Source of the DNA: Nocardioides sp. IC4_145
GTDB taxonomy: Bacteria > Actinomycetota > Actinomycetes > Propionibacteriales > Nocardioidaceae
NCBI RefSeq assembly: GCF_011250565.1
Contig: NZ_JAANMS010000001.1
Coordinates: 62,001-126,000 of the forward strand
Length of the DNA: 64,000 nucleotides
Direction: 5' to 3'
Shown: one piece after another, positions 27,312-34,470 of the stretch
Layout: each line of letters starts with the position of its first letter
Position numbering within the stretch: position 1 is the stretch's first letter
Program-made: the position numbers and the translations under genes
The notes under the pieces: model-generated
The model's database searches: none
The model's input: the letters and a program-made list of their open reading frames with translations, nothing else
What the model was told of the DNA's origin: nothing

Positions 27312-27743
27312 ATGACCACGCAGACCATGTCCCGCCGCCAGGGTGGCGGCTACCTCGAACGCCCGGCGCCCAGCGGGCTCGCCGACGTCGTCGAGATGAT
27401 CCTGGACAAGGGCATCGTCATCGATGCCTACGTCCGGGTCTCTCTCGTCGGCATCGAGCTGCTGACGATCGACGCCCGCATCGTGATCGCGAGCGTCGAC
27501 ACCTACCTCCGGTTCGCGGAGGCCACCAACCGGCTCGACCTCGTGGAGAACGGCGGTGGCAAGCCGCTCGACGAGTTCCTCGGCGACATGCAGCAGAGCG
27601 GCGCCAGCCGCAAGGTGAAGGGCGCTGTGAGCGGTGTGAAGAGCGCCCTCACCAGCGGCAAGGAGAAGGACGACGACGAGGACGAGGGCTCGCGCCGGCC
27701 CGCGCGCAAGGCACCCGCGCGTCGCGGCTCGAGCGACGAGTGA
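27312..27743 (+). CDS. gvpA: Gas vesicle structural protein GvpA
   Basis: 143 residues. The core (about 20-85) is the GvpA fold: [38 protein letters not shown] and [16 protein letters not shown]. This small hydrophobic protein polymerises into the ribs of the gas-vesicle shell. The C-terminal 55 residues are charged and end in a Lys/Arg-rich stretch, a length usual in actinomycetes but longer than cyanobacterial GvpA. ATG 27312 has AGGAG. GvpJ and GvpS below are paralogues; this one has the structural-type [10 protein letters not shown] motif. Confidence 0.93.
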   Translation: MTTQTMSRRQGGGYLERPAPSGLADVVEMILDKGIVIDAYVRVSLVGIELLTIDARIVIASVDTYLRFAEATNRLDLVENGGGKPLDEFLGDMQQSGASRKVKGAVSGVKSALTSGKEKDDDEDEGSRRPARKAPARRGSSDE

Positions 27744-28531
27744 CCGTGTCGACGGTGGCGAGCGCCAGCCGGGCCGAGGACGACCGGGGCGAGGTCGCCC
27801 GAGGCTGCTTCGTCTACGCCGTCGTCCGCGCCGGCATGCCCGAGGCGCGCGACGCCCCGGCGGGCCTGGACGACGTACCGCTCCGGCTGGTCGTCGAGGG
27901 CGACGTCGCCGCCGTGGTGAACGACGTCCTCCTCGACCGGCCGCCGGGTCGCCGGGCGGACTTGATGGCCTACCAGCGCGTGCTCGACCACCTGGCTGCT
28001 CAGGGGCCGGTCGTCCCGGTGCAGTTCGGGTCGATGCTCCTCGACGACGACGACGTCAGGGACGGCGTGCTCGGTCCCGACGAGCCTCGGCTCGTGGCGC
28101 TCCTGGACGACCTCGAGGGTCGGTCGCAGTACCAGCTGCGCGCGACGTACGTCCCCGGGGTGCCGCTGACGGAGATCCTGTCCCTGGACCCGACGGTGGC
28201 GGCGCTCCGCGAGCAGACCAAGGACCGCTCGGAGCTGGAGAGCCACGCCGACCGGGTCGAGCTGGGCCGCCGGGTCGCCGCGGCGATGGAGGACCTGCGC
28301 GCGTTCGACGCCGACGTCCTGCTGGACGCCGTGCTCCCCTTCGTGGTGGACCACGTGATCGTGCTCGGCACCGACCTCGAGGGCCTGGCGACGTTCTCGC
28401 TGCTCGTCGACGACGAGCGCGTGGCGGAGCTCGAGGCCCAGCTCGAGGAGCTGGCGGAGGCCGTGCACGAACGCATCAGGCTTGCGCTCACCGGTCCGTC
28501 CGCCCCCTTCGACTTCGTGGGGGGTGCCTGA
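27740..28531 (+). CDS. gvpF: Gas vesicle protein GvpF (GvpL/GvpF family)
   Basis: 263 residues of the GvpL/GvpF family: [18 protein letters not shown] near the N-terminus, an [15 protein letters not shown] core (about residue 85) and helical C-terminal [17 protein letters not shown]. GvpF is a minor assembly protein that binds GvpA monomers. GTG 27740 overlaps the gvpA stop by 4 bp. A second family member (GvpL) is encoded at 29604. Confidence 0.9.
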   Translation: MTVSTVASASRAEDDRGEVARGCFVYAVVRAGMPEARDAPAGLDDVPLRLVVEGDVAAVVNDVLLDRPPGRRADLMAYQRVLDHLAAQGPVVPVQFGSMLLDDDDVRDGVLGPDEPRLVALLDDLEGRSQYQLRATYVPGVPLTEILSLDPTVAALREQTKDRSELESHADRVELGRRVAAAMEDLRAFDADVLLDAVLPFVVDHVIVLGTDLEGLATFSLLVDDERVAELEAQLEELAEAVHERIRLALTGPSAPFDFVGGA

Positions 28532-28785
28532 TGGGGCTGCTGACCGGGCTGCTCGGCCTCCCGCTCGCGCCCCTGCGCGGCACCGTGGCGGTGGCGGAGC
28601 AGGTCCTCGCCGCGGCGGAGGAGCAGTACTACGACCCCGCGACCATCCGACGCGAGCTCGAGGAGGTCGCGCGGTTGCGCGACGAGGGCGAGCTCACCGA
28701 GGACGAGGCCGTCGCGCGTGAGGACGAGCTCGTCGACCGGCTCGTCGAGGCGCGCCGCAGGGGAGCAGGAGGACGTCATGGCTGA
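28531..28785 (+). CDS. gvpG: Gas vesicle protein GvpG
   Basis: 84 residues matching the GvpG family: [17 protein letters not shown] start, EEQYYDPATIRRELEEV middle and a Glu-rich helical end. GvpG is a small assembly-complex component. The ATG overlaps the gvpF stop (TGATG) and the 3' end overlaps gvpO by 8 bp. Confidence 0.9.
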   Translation: MGLLTGLLGLPLAPLRGTVAVAEQVLAAAEEQYYDPATIRRELEEVARLRDEGELTEDEAVAREDELVDRLVEARRRGAGGRHG

Positions 28786-29191
28786 GGAACGACCGGTCCG
28801 GAAGCGTCCGGCCGCGAAGTCGGCAGCACGGTCGTCCGGCAAGCCGGCCGCGAGCTCGACCGACGGGTCAGCCCGGTCCCCAGCCGGCTCGGCGTCGTCG
28901 GACGACCGCTCCGGTCAGGAGCGGTCGAGGCGGCTCCGCCCCCGCCAGCTGGCCGAGCAGGCGGCGTCCCAGCTGCTGGAGCTCACCGGCAAGCAGCCCG
29001 AGGGCGTCACCGGACTCCATCGCACCGACGACGGATGGGTGGTGGTCGTAGAGGTGCTCGAGCTGCACCGCGTCCCCGAGACCACCGACGTGCTGGCCAG
29101 CTACGAGGTGGAGGTGGACGACGACGGCGAGCTTCTCGGCTACCGCCGCAGGGAGCGCTTCGTGCGCGGCTCGACGGAGGGCGGGCCGTGA
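28778..29191 (+). CDS. gvpO: Gas vesicle protein GvpO
   Basis: 137 residues. The first 50 are disordered and Ser/Arg-rich; the rest is the GvpO domain (RQLAEQAASQLLELTGKQPE, GWVVVVEVLELHRVP, and DVLASYEVEVDDDGELLGYRR). GvpO is required for gas-vesicle formation in haloarchaea and is conserved in Streptomyces clusters. ATG 28778 with AGGAGG. In Streptomyces gvpO starts the cluster; here it is internal. Confidence 0.9.
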   Translation: MAEERPVRKRPAAKSAARSSGKPAASSTDGSARSPAGSASSDDRSGQERSRRLRPRQLAEQAASQLLELTGKQPEGVTGLHRTDDGWVVVVEVLELHRVPETTDVLASYEVEVDDDGELLGYRRRERFVRGSTEGGP

Positions 29192-29607
29192 GCGAGTCCA
29201 CCGGGGTGCCGGCCGCACGGCCGTACTCCGGTGCGGTCGGCGGCCGCCCGCAGCCCGCGAGCCTGGCGGACGTGCTGGAGCGGGTGCTGGACAAGGGCAT
29301 CATCATCGCGGGGGACATCCGGGTGAACCTCCTGGACATCGAGCTCCTGACGATCAAGATCCGGCTGCTCGTCGTGTCCGTCGACAAGGCCCAGGAGATG
29401 GGCATCGACTGGTGGCGCAACGACCCGATGCTCACCTCCCAGGAGAACGACCTCGCCGAGGAGAACCGCGCGCTCCGCGAGCGCGTGCGCGCCCTCGAGT
29501 CGGGCGGTGGACCCGCGACGGAGGACGAGGGACGCGGCCGTGCCCATGACGAGGCCGGGGCCGATGACGAGCGCCGGCCGAGCCGCGCGGACGGGGGCGG
29601 GCGGTGA
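29188..29607 (+). CDS. gvpJ: Gas vesicle protein GvpJ (GvpA paralogue)
   Basis: 139 residues with a GvpA-like core (LADVLERVLDKGIIIAGDIR, VNLLDIELLTIKIRLLVVS, VDKAQEMGIDWW). The GIDWW ending separates GvpJ from structural GvpA. GvpJ is a minor component thought to act at vesicle tips or in nucleation. The Glu-rich C-terminus is followed by a charged tail. GTG 29188 overlaps gvpO by 4 bp. Confidence 0.9.
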   Translation: MSESTGVPAARPYSGAVGGRPQPASLADVLERVLDKGIIIAGDIRVNLLDIELLTIKIRLLVVSVDKAQEMGIDWWRNDPMLTSQENDLAEENRALRERVRALESGGGPATEDEGRGRAHDEAGADDERRPSRADGGGR

Positions 29608-30389
29608 GCACGAGCGCGCGCTACGTCTACGCCATCAGTCGCGGCCTCCGGCCCGGTCCGCTGGAGGTCCGAGGTATCCACGGCGCGGAGGTCGAGGTGG
29701 TGCGCCACCTCGACCTCGACGCGGTCGTGAGCGACGTCGACCTCGCCGAGTTCGGGGAGGAGCCGCTGCGGGAGAACCTCGAGCAGCTGTCGTGGCTCGA
29801 GGACGTCGTGCGTGACCACGACCGGGTCGTCCAGGCCGTCGCGCAGGTGGGCCCGACGGCGCCGCTCAGGCTGGCCACCGTCTTTCTCGACGACGACGGG
29901 ATGCGCGCGCGGCTCTTCGAGTGGCGCTTCGCCCTCGAGCAGGTCCTCGACCGGGTCACCGGGCGTCACGAGTGGAGCGTCAAGGTGGTCCTGCCGCCGG
30001 CTCCGGCCCCGGCCGGCGTGGGCCCGGGGGCGGCCACGCACGCCGGTGACGCGCAGGCAGCCGCGGGCGGCGCGGACTACCTGCGGCGCAAGAAGGAGTC
30101 CCTGGCCGGCCGGGTCGCGGCGGAGGAGCGGGGCGCCGAGCTCGGCCGGGCGGTGCACCAGGCACTGGCGGGACGGGCGGCCGCATCCCGTCTCCTGCCG
30201 CCGCAGGACCCGCGCCTGAGCGGGCACACGGGCACCATGGTCCACAACGGCGCGTACCTGGTCGCGGACGACGAGCACGAGGCGTTCGTCGAGCGGCTCC
30301 GGGAGCTGACCGCCCAGCACCCGGACGTGGTCGTCGACGTCGGTGGTCCCTGGCCGCCGTACTCGTTCGCGATGCTGGAGCAGAGGTGA
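29604..30389 (+). CDS. gvpL: Gas vesicle protein GvpL (GvpL/GvpF family)
   Basis: 261 residues: RYVYAISRGLRPGPLEV start, VGPTAPLRLATVFLDD core (about residue 84), EWSVKVVLP, an Ala/Gly-rich insertion (about 133-152), DYLRRKKESLAGR and GPWPPYSFA at the end. The GPWPPY ending is typical of GvpL/GvpF. It is the interaction hub of accessory Gvp proteins in haloarchaea. GTG 29604 overlaps gvpJ by 4 bp. Confidence 0.9.
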   Translation: MSTSARYVYAISRGLRPGPLEVRGIHGAEVEVVRHLDLDAVVSDVDLAEFGEEPLRENLEQLSWLEDVVRDHDRVVQAVAQVGPTAPLRLATVFLDDDGMRARLFEWRFALEQVLDRVTGRHEWSVKVVLPPAPAPAGVGPGAATHAGDAQAAAGGADYLRRKKESLAGRVAAEERGAELGRAVHQALAGRAAASRLLPPQDPRLSGHTGTMVHNGAYLVADDEHEAFVERLRELTAQHPDVVVDVGGPWPPYSFAMLEQR

Positions 30390-30664
30390 GCGCCGCCGGC
30401 CCGGCCGGCAGCCTGGACGCCGTGCTCGACGGGCACGGCGGGCACGCCGGGCTCGACCAAAGCCGTGCCGACACATCGGACGACCGGCCGCTCGGCGGGG
30501 GCGCTCCGGCGTCGCTGGTCGACCTGCTCGACCGCCTGCTCGGCACGGGTGTCGTCCTGGCCGGCGACGTCGTGATTTCGCTCGCCGGCGTCGACCTGGT
30601 GCAGGTGCGGCTGCACGCGTTGATCACGTCGGTGCGGGCCGAGATGGTGAGGGGCTGGCCGTGA
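30386..30664 (+). CDS. gvpS: Gas vesicle protein GvpS (short GvpA paralogue)
   Basis: 92 residues. After a 38-residue variable leader the GvpA-like core appears in shortened form (SLVDLLDRLLGTGVVLAGDV, VISLAGVDLVQVRLHALIT, SVRAEM). The name follows the Streptomyces gene order and is less certain than for the other members. GTG 30386 overlaps gvpL by 4 bp. Confidence 0.8.
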   Translation: MSAAGPAGSLDAVLDGHGGHAGLDQSRADTSDDRPLGGGAPASLVDLLDRLLGTGVVLAGDVVISLAGVDLVQVRLHALITSVRAEMVRGWP

Positions 30665-31026
30665 GCGAGCAACGGCCCGAGGAACGGACGGAGGAGCGGA
30701 CCGGGGAACGTCGCGGCCCCACAGCGGGGCGCGCCCCGGGCCGCCACGTGCTGCCCCAGCGCCTCGAGACCGACGCGGAGTCGGTGGAGAGGGACCTGCT
30801 CAAGCTGGTGCTGACGATCGTCGAGCTGGTCCGCCAGCTCATGGAGCGCCAGGCCCTGCGGCGGGTGGACGAGGGCGACCTCACCGATGAGCAGGTCGAG
30901 GAGCTCGGCACCGGGCTGATGCACCTCGAGCGGGCCATGGAGGACCTCAAGGACCGCTACGGCCTGACGAGCGCCGACCTCGACATCGACCTGGGCCCGC
31001 TCGGCACCCTGCTGGCACCGGACTGA
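30661..31026 (+). CDS. gvpK: Gas vesicle protein GvpK
   Basis: 121 residues. An Arg/Glu-rich leader precedes the GvpK domain (LPQRLETDAESVERDLLKLV, LTIVELVRQLMERQALRRV, LERAMEDLKDRYGL). GvpK is a conserved small accessory protein and closes the operon, as in Streptomyces. GTG 30661 overlaps gvpS by 4 bp. No gvpN ATPase is present, which also fits the Streptomyces-type arrangement. Confidence 0.92.
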   Translation: MSEQRPEERTEERTGERRGPTAGRAPGRHVLPQRLETDAESVERDLLKLVLTIVELVRQLMERQALRRVDEGDLTDEQVEELGTGLMHLERAMEDLKDRYGLTSADLDIDLGPLGTLLAPD

Positions 31027-31061
31027 GTCGGGACCGCCCGATCCCCGAGGGCGGTCCCGAC
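31027..31061. terminator. Strong bidirectional terminator-like hairpin
   Basis: A perfect 13-bp stem (GTCGGGACCGCCC and GGGCGGTCCCGAC) with a 9-base loop immediately after gvpK and before the end of the convergent YeaQ-like gene. There is no clear U-tract on either side, as is usual in such GC-rich genomes. Confidence 0.85.
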
Positions 31062-31072
31062 GCCCGACCCCC

Positions 31073-31354
31073 CTACCGGAAGACCTTGCGCCCGCCCTTG
31101 CTCCGCCCGGTGACGCCCGAGGCGATGACCACCAGCACCGCGGCGCAGGCGATCGCGACGGCCCACCGCACCCAGTCGATGCCGTCGCTGCCGTCACCGC
31201 CGAACGCGCGGTAGACGAACCAGCCGATGACGACCCCTCCGATGCCGCACAGGATGGTCAGCCAGAGCGGGATGTTGTCCTTGTCGCCCGGGGCGACGAA
31301 CTTGCCCAGCAGGCCGATGATGACGCCGGCCACGAGCACTCCGATGATCTCCAC
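31073..31354 (-). CDS. GlsB/YeaQ/YmgE family membrane protein
   Basis: 93 residues with three hydrophobic helices: MEIIGVLVAGVIIGLLGKFV, NIPLWLTILCGIGGVVIGWF and WAVAIACAAVLVVIASGV. The GxLxKF and GxxGxxxG patterns are those of the transglycosylase-associated protein family, small stress-linked inner-membrane proteins of unknown biochemical role. ATG 31354 with GGAGGA upstream. Confidence 0.9.
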   Translation of the reverse strand: MEIIGVLVAGVIIGLLGKFVAPGDKDNIPLWLTILCGIGGVVIGWFVYRAFGGDGSDGIDWVRWAVAIACAAVLVVIASGVTGRSKGGRKVFR

Positions 31355-31410
31355 GAGTCGTCCTCCTTCGGTGCACGCGGGGCGCCCGTCCCGAGGTGAC
31401 GCGCCGCAGG

Positions 31411-31650
31411 TCAGGCCAGGTCGCTGAGGCGCCTGATCAGGTCGATGCTCGGGTACTGGTCGGCACGGATCTTGTCGAGCAGGATCTCGCTGTAGACCGG
31501 CACGTGGTGGGGCTGCAGGTTCTCCTCGACCAGGTCCATCATCGTCGAGGACGGATAGGCGTCGTCGGCCACCTTCTGGAGCAACGTGGCCATCAGCTGG
31601 TCACGCGCGCTGTACTGCTCTTCGCGGTGCTCGTCAGCGCGGTCGGTCAT
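31411..31650 (-). CDS. Small conserved hypothetical protein
   Basis: 79 residues, probably helical, with internal similarity between DAYPSSTMMDLVEENL and DQYPSIDLIRRL (YPS-x-hydrophobic). ATG 31650. I recognise similar short proteins in actinomycetes but no function. The YPS repeats suggest a protein-interaction domain. Located between the YeaQ-like gene and the PRC-barrel gene. Confidence 0.65.
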   Translation of the reverse strand: MTDRADEHREEQYSARDQLMATLLQKVADDAYPSSTMMDLVEENLQPHHVPVYSEILLDKIRADQYPSIDLIRRLSDLA

Positions 31651-31900
31651 CCGGGGCTCCGATCGATCAGGGGTCGGCGGTCGAGCGGTCGGCCGCCGGA
31701 GGAGCGTCCTCGTGCGCGCCGACACCCGTCACGTACCCGACGCGTCCGGCCCGGATGCCACGCGCGCCCGCTCTGCGCAGGACTTACCCGATGTTGAGTA
31801 CGCCGGCGGCGAGCGGTCGCCCCCATGATGGTCGGGAGGTCCCCTGCCTGCGGTCCGCGTCGGCAGGGTGCCGGACCTGTGCACCGGACAGGAGCCGCTC

Positions 31901-32251
31901 ATGACCACCGCCAGCACCCCCGACCCGCGGCTGCTGGACGCCGACCTCCTGAGCCGCGACGGCACCAAGGTGGGCAAGGTGGGTGCCGTCATCCTCGACC
32001 GCGACCTCGTCGCGCCGGAGTTCGTGAGCGTGCGGCGCTCCCTGCTCGGCGGTCCGGCGTGCTTCGTGCCGGTGGCCGGGAGCAGGCTCGACGAGGGCGG
32101 CGACCTCGTCGTGCCCTTCGACCTGGCGACAATCGATGCCGCTCCCCAGCCGGAGCTGCGCGGCGGGACCTTCGACGCGGCCCAGGCCCACGAGCTGCAC
32201 GCGCACTACGGCACGCCGGCACACGGCGCGCCGGCCGACCCGGGCCGGTGA
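31901..32251 (+). CDS. PRC-barrel domain protein
   Basis: 116 residues. The first 85 form a PRC-barrel beta domain (LLSRDGTKVGKVGAVILDRD, PEFVSVRRSLLGGPACFVPV). PRC-barrel proteins in actinomycetes are cytoplasmic, often stress-related, and of uncertain function. ATG 31901 with CAGGAG; an upstream in-frame ATG at 31868 lacks a ribosome-binding site. Followed after 3 bp by a small membrane protein, so the two are probably an operon. The 250 bp upstream hold no gene I can support. Confidence 0.8.
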   Translation: MTTASTPDPRLLDADLLSRDGTKVGKVGAVILDRDLVAPEFVSVRRSLLGGPACFVPVAGSRLDEGGDLVVPFDLATIDAAPQPELRGGTFDAAQAHELHAHYGTPAHGAPADPGR

Positions 32252-32254
32252 ACG

Positions 32255-32545
32255 GTGCGCATCCTGGCCGCGCTCGCGGGCGCTGTGCTGTGGATCCTGG
32301 CAGGGCTCGTCGGCCTGGTCGGCGTGCTGCTGTGCGTGACCCTGGTCCTGCTGCCGCTGGGGATCCCGGTCCTGATGCTCGCTCGTAGGCTCTTCCGCTT
32401 CGCGATGACCCTGATGCTGCCGCGCGAGGTGCGCCATCCGGTCGACGCGCTCGGCAGGTCGGCCGAGCGCGCCGGCAAGAAGGCCGGCAAGGCGCTTCCC
32501 GGCAGGAAGCGGTCGTTCCTCGGCCGCCGGCGCGGTCTCGTCTGA
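32255..32545 (+). CDS. Small membrane protein
   Basis: 96 residues from GTG 32255. Residues 1-45 are strongly hydrophobic (two helices with LAGLVGLVGVLLCVTLVLLP between them); the C-terminal 50 are Arg/Lys-rich (KKAGKALPGRKR), predicted cytoplasmic. No recognised family. Its position right after the PRC-barrel gene suggests they work together. Confidence 0.75.
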   Translation: MRILAALAGAVLWILAGLVGLVGVLLCVTLVLLPLGIPVLMLARRLFRFAMTLMLPREVRHPVDALGRSAERAGKKAGKALPGRKRSFLGRRRGLV

Positions 32546-32594
32546 CCCGCCGTCGTACCAGCGCAGGACCTGCCGGATCGCACCGGCGGCGCCG

Positions 32595-32643
32595 GGGTCG
32601 TGTGCCTGACGACGCGCTCCACCGCGTCCAGGGACACACGACC
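32595..32643. repeat. Palindromic repeat family B, copy 2
   Basis: A 49-bp hairpin with GGGTCGTGTGCC on the left and ACACACGACC on the right, same length and arms as copies at 14684 and 60894. It lies between the convergent small membrane protein and secreted protein genes. Confidence 0.85.
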
Positions 32644-32684
32644 GCCGGCAGCCACGCCGCGTGCGGCCGTGCCGGTCCGGCGGG

Positions 32685-33074
32685 TCAGCGCATCCGGATC
32701 GTGCGGGTCTTGCCGTTGCCGCCGACCTTCTTGACGGTCACCTTGAAGACGTCGGCGCCCTTGGTGTCGCGGCGCCGCTTGTCGATGTCGATGTCGCCGT
32801 CGGAGTCGGCACGGTGCACCTTGTTGTGGAACCGCTTGCCGTCGTGGCGCAGCACCACGCGCCACTTGCTGCCCGGGCGGGCGTCGTCGATGTCGACGTC
32901 GATCTCGAACCGGCCGTCGTCCTTCTCGACGGAGAAGTCCACGTCGGCGCCGGCCACGCGGAACTCGCGCTCCTTCTCCGGGCCGTCGGCGTGGGCGGGG
33001 GCAGCGAGGGCGAGGGGCGCGGCGATCAGGGAGGCCGCGGCGAGGGCGGCGGTGACGGTGCGAGCGTGCGTCAT
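32685..33074 (-). CDS. Small secreted protein
   Basis: 129 residues with a clear Sec signal peptide (THARTVTAALAAASLIAAPL, then AAPAHADG as the likely cleavage region at about residue 29). The mature part is a charged, beta-rich domain with many Asp and Lys (DVDFSVEKDDGRFEIDVDID). No known family is recognised. ATG 33074 has AACGGAGCC upstream. Monocistronic. Confidence 0.8.
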   Translation of the reverse strand: MTHARTVTAALAAASLIAAPLALAAPAHADGPEKEREFRVAGADVDFSVEKDDGRFEIDVDIDDARPGSKWRVVLRHDGKRFHNKVHRADSDGDIDIDKRRRDTKGADVFKVTVKKVGGNGKTRTIRMR

Positions 33075-33189
33075 GGGGTGGCTCCGTTCGAAGAGGGGCT
33101 TCCGGGGGAGTCCGGGACGTGTGGCCCGAACGGTTCCCACTCTGCGCGGTGGCCATGAGGGCCGGGTGAGACCTTCATGAGGCCGGCTC

Positions 33190-33453
33190 TCATGTTCGCT
33201 GCTGAGGCACCGTGCGCTCGCGCAGCCACGTCGTCGTGCCGGGTGCCAGGCCACGCAGCTTCGGGGTCTCGTGGAGAGGTACGACGACGAGCGCGGCGTC
33301 GTCGGGCAGCGACCACTTGAGCGCGTGGTAGACCGCCGAGAGGTGCTCGGTGCTGTCGATGAGCAGCAGGCCGGGGGCGACCGGTCGGGCCTCGGTCCAC
33401 GGGCCGTCGAGGTCCTCCGGCGGCTCGGCCGTCCAGGCCAGGTAGGCGGGCAT
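33190..33453 (-). CDS. Small hypothetical protein
   Basis: 87 residues from ATG 33453, opening MPAYLAWTAEPPEDLDGPW and containing LLLIDSTEHLSAVYHALKWS and LVVVPLHETPKLRGL. Codon use is typical of the window. It follows the hydrolase gene on the same strand after 38 bp and may be co-transcribed with it. Function unknown; the pattern resembles small alpha/beta ferredoxin-like domains. Confidence 0.6.
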   Translation of the reverse strand: MPAYLAWTAEPPEDLDGPWTEARPVAPGLLLIDSTEHLSAVYHALKWSLPDDAALVVVPLHETPKLRGLAPGTTTWLRERTVPQQRT

Positions 33454-33491
33454 GGCGGCATCCTGCCCGGTGATGGGGTGGGTGTTGCTGC

Positions 33492-34340
33492 TCAACCAGC
33501 GGATCGGCTGCGGGCGTCGACGGTGACGGCGGCCTCGAGGAAGCGGGGGACGAACACCTCGGCCTGCAGCACGCAGCCGGCGTGGCCGGTGGCGACCTCG
33601 TGGGCCGTGGCGCCGGGGATTCGGCGGGCCAGGGCGAGCTGGCGGGAGGCGGGGATGACGCGGTCGCCCAGCGTGACGACGACGGCGGTCGGGACGTCGA
33701 TCCGGCCGAGCCACGGCTGGGAGTGGTGGTTCCCGAGCGCGCTGAGCGCCTGGCCGACCGCCCACGGGCTGGTGCTCCGCAGCTCGCGCAGCGCCCAGTC
33801 GTGGACGTCGGTGGGACGCAGGCCGGTCGCTCCGCGGGCGGCGCGGACGGCGGTGCGGGAGCGGGAGATGCCGCGGGCGGCGAGCATCGTGGCGCCCATG
33901 CCGGCGAAGAACCCCTGCTCGACGGGGTTGTTGCGGAACCGGTCGCTCGTCGCGGCCAGCACCAGCCCGGCGACGCGGTCCGGGTGCTGGCGCCAGACGC
34001 GCTGGGCGACGACGCCGCCCATCGAGTAGCCGCCGACGAGCACTTCGTCGAGCCCCAGCACGTCGCACAGCGCGGCCACGTCGTCGGCGCAGTCGCGCAG
34101 CGAGAAGTCCTCGCTGCGGATGCCCTGGCCGTGCCAGCGCTGGTCCAGGGTGATGACGCGGAACCGCCGGGCGAGGGCCTCGACCGCCGGGTACCACGTC
34201 AGCAACCCCGTGCATCCCAGCGCGTGCAGCAGCACCAGCGGCGTCGAGGACGCGGACGGGCCCGGGGTGTCGGTGACGTACGTCGTGCCCCGCCCGGGCA
34301 GCTCGACGGTGCGGCCCGCGGGGATCCGCGCCCACGGCAT
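33492..34340 (-). CDS. Alpha/beta hydrolase divergent from the igr-type operon
   Basis: 282 residues from ATG 34340. An oxyanion region LVLLHALGCTG (about residue 28), the nucleophile motif GGYSMGG (about 108), an acid in TLGDRVIP and a catalytic His near GHAGCV are visible. The GTG at 34391 would extend it, but GGAGG runs directly into that GTG, so the start is uncertain. It shares a KstR box with the divergent side-chain operon, which implies a role in steroid or ester metabolism. It is not HsaD, which is encoded at 56306. Confidence 0.8.
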   Translation of the reverse strand: MPWARIPAGRTVELPGRGTTYVTDTPGPSASSTPLVLLHALGCTGLLTWYPAVEALARRFRVITLDQRWHGQGIRSEDFSLRDCADDVAALCDVLGLDEVLVGGYSMGGVVAQRVWRQHPDRVAGLVLAATSDRFRNNPVEQGFFAGMGATMLAARGISRSRTAVRAARGATGLRPTDVHDWALRELRSTSPWAVGQALSALGNHHSQPWLGRIDVPTAVVVTLGDRVIPASRQLALARRIPGATAHEVATGHAGCVLQAEVFVPRFLEAAVTVDARSRSAG

Positions 34341-34417
34341 GTAGACCCGGCGGAGCGCGCTGCGAGGGGTCGGCAGAGCCAGTGGGATCACCTCCTCGCG
34401 CGACCGTCGACCTGTGC

Positions 34418-34431
34418 TAGAACACGTTACA
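34418..34431. promoter_or_regulatory. KstR box in front of the side-chain (igr-type) operon
   Basis: TAGAACACGTTACA matches all fixed positions of TnnAACnnGTTnnA. It overlaps a rightward -10 element TACAGT (34428-34433) and, on the other strand, could control the hydrolase gene. Confidence 0.87.
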
Positions 34432-34470
34432 GTTTCGCAGCGGGGCACCCCGAGTCGTGAGGAGACACGC

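Noticed and set aside
27312..27743. Calling this gene gvpJ rather than gvpA
   Set aside because: The [16 protein letters not shown] segment is that of structural GvpA; the paralogue at 29188 has the GIDWW ending of GvpJ.
33492..34340. Assigning this alpha/beta hydrolase as HsaD
   Set aside because: A much better HsaD, in the hsaA-D-C-B order, is at 56306-57223; this protein lacks the MCP-hydrolase N-terminal GGGPGAS loop.
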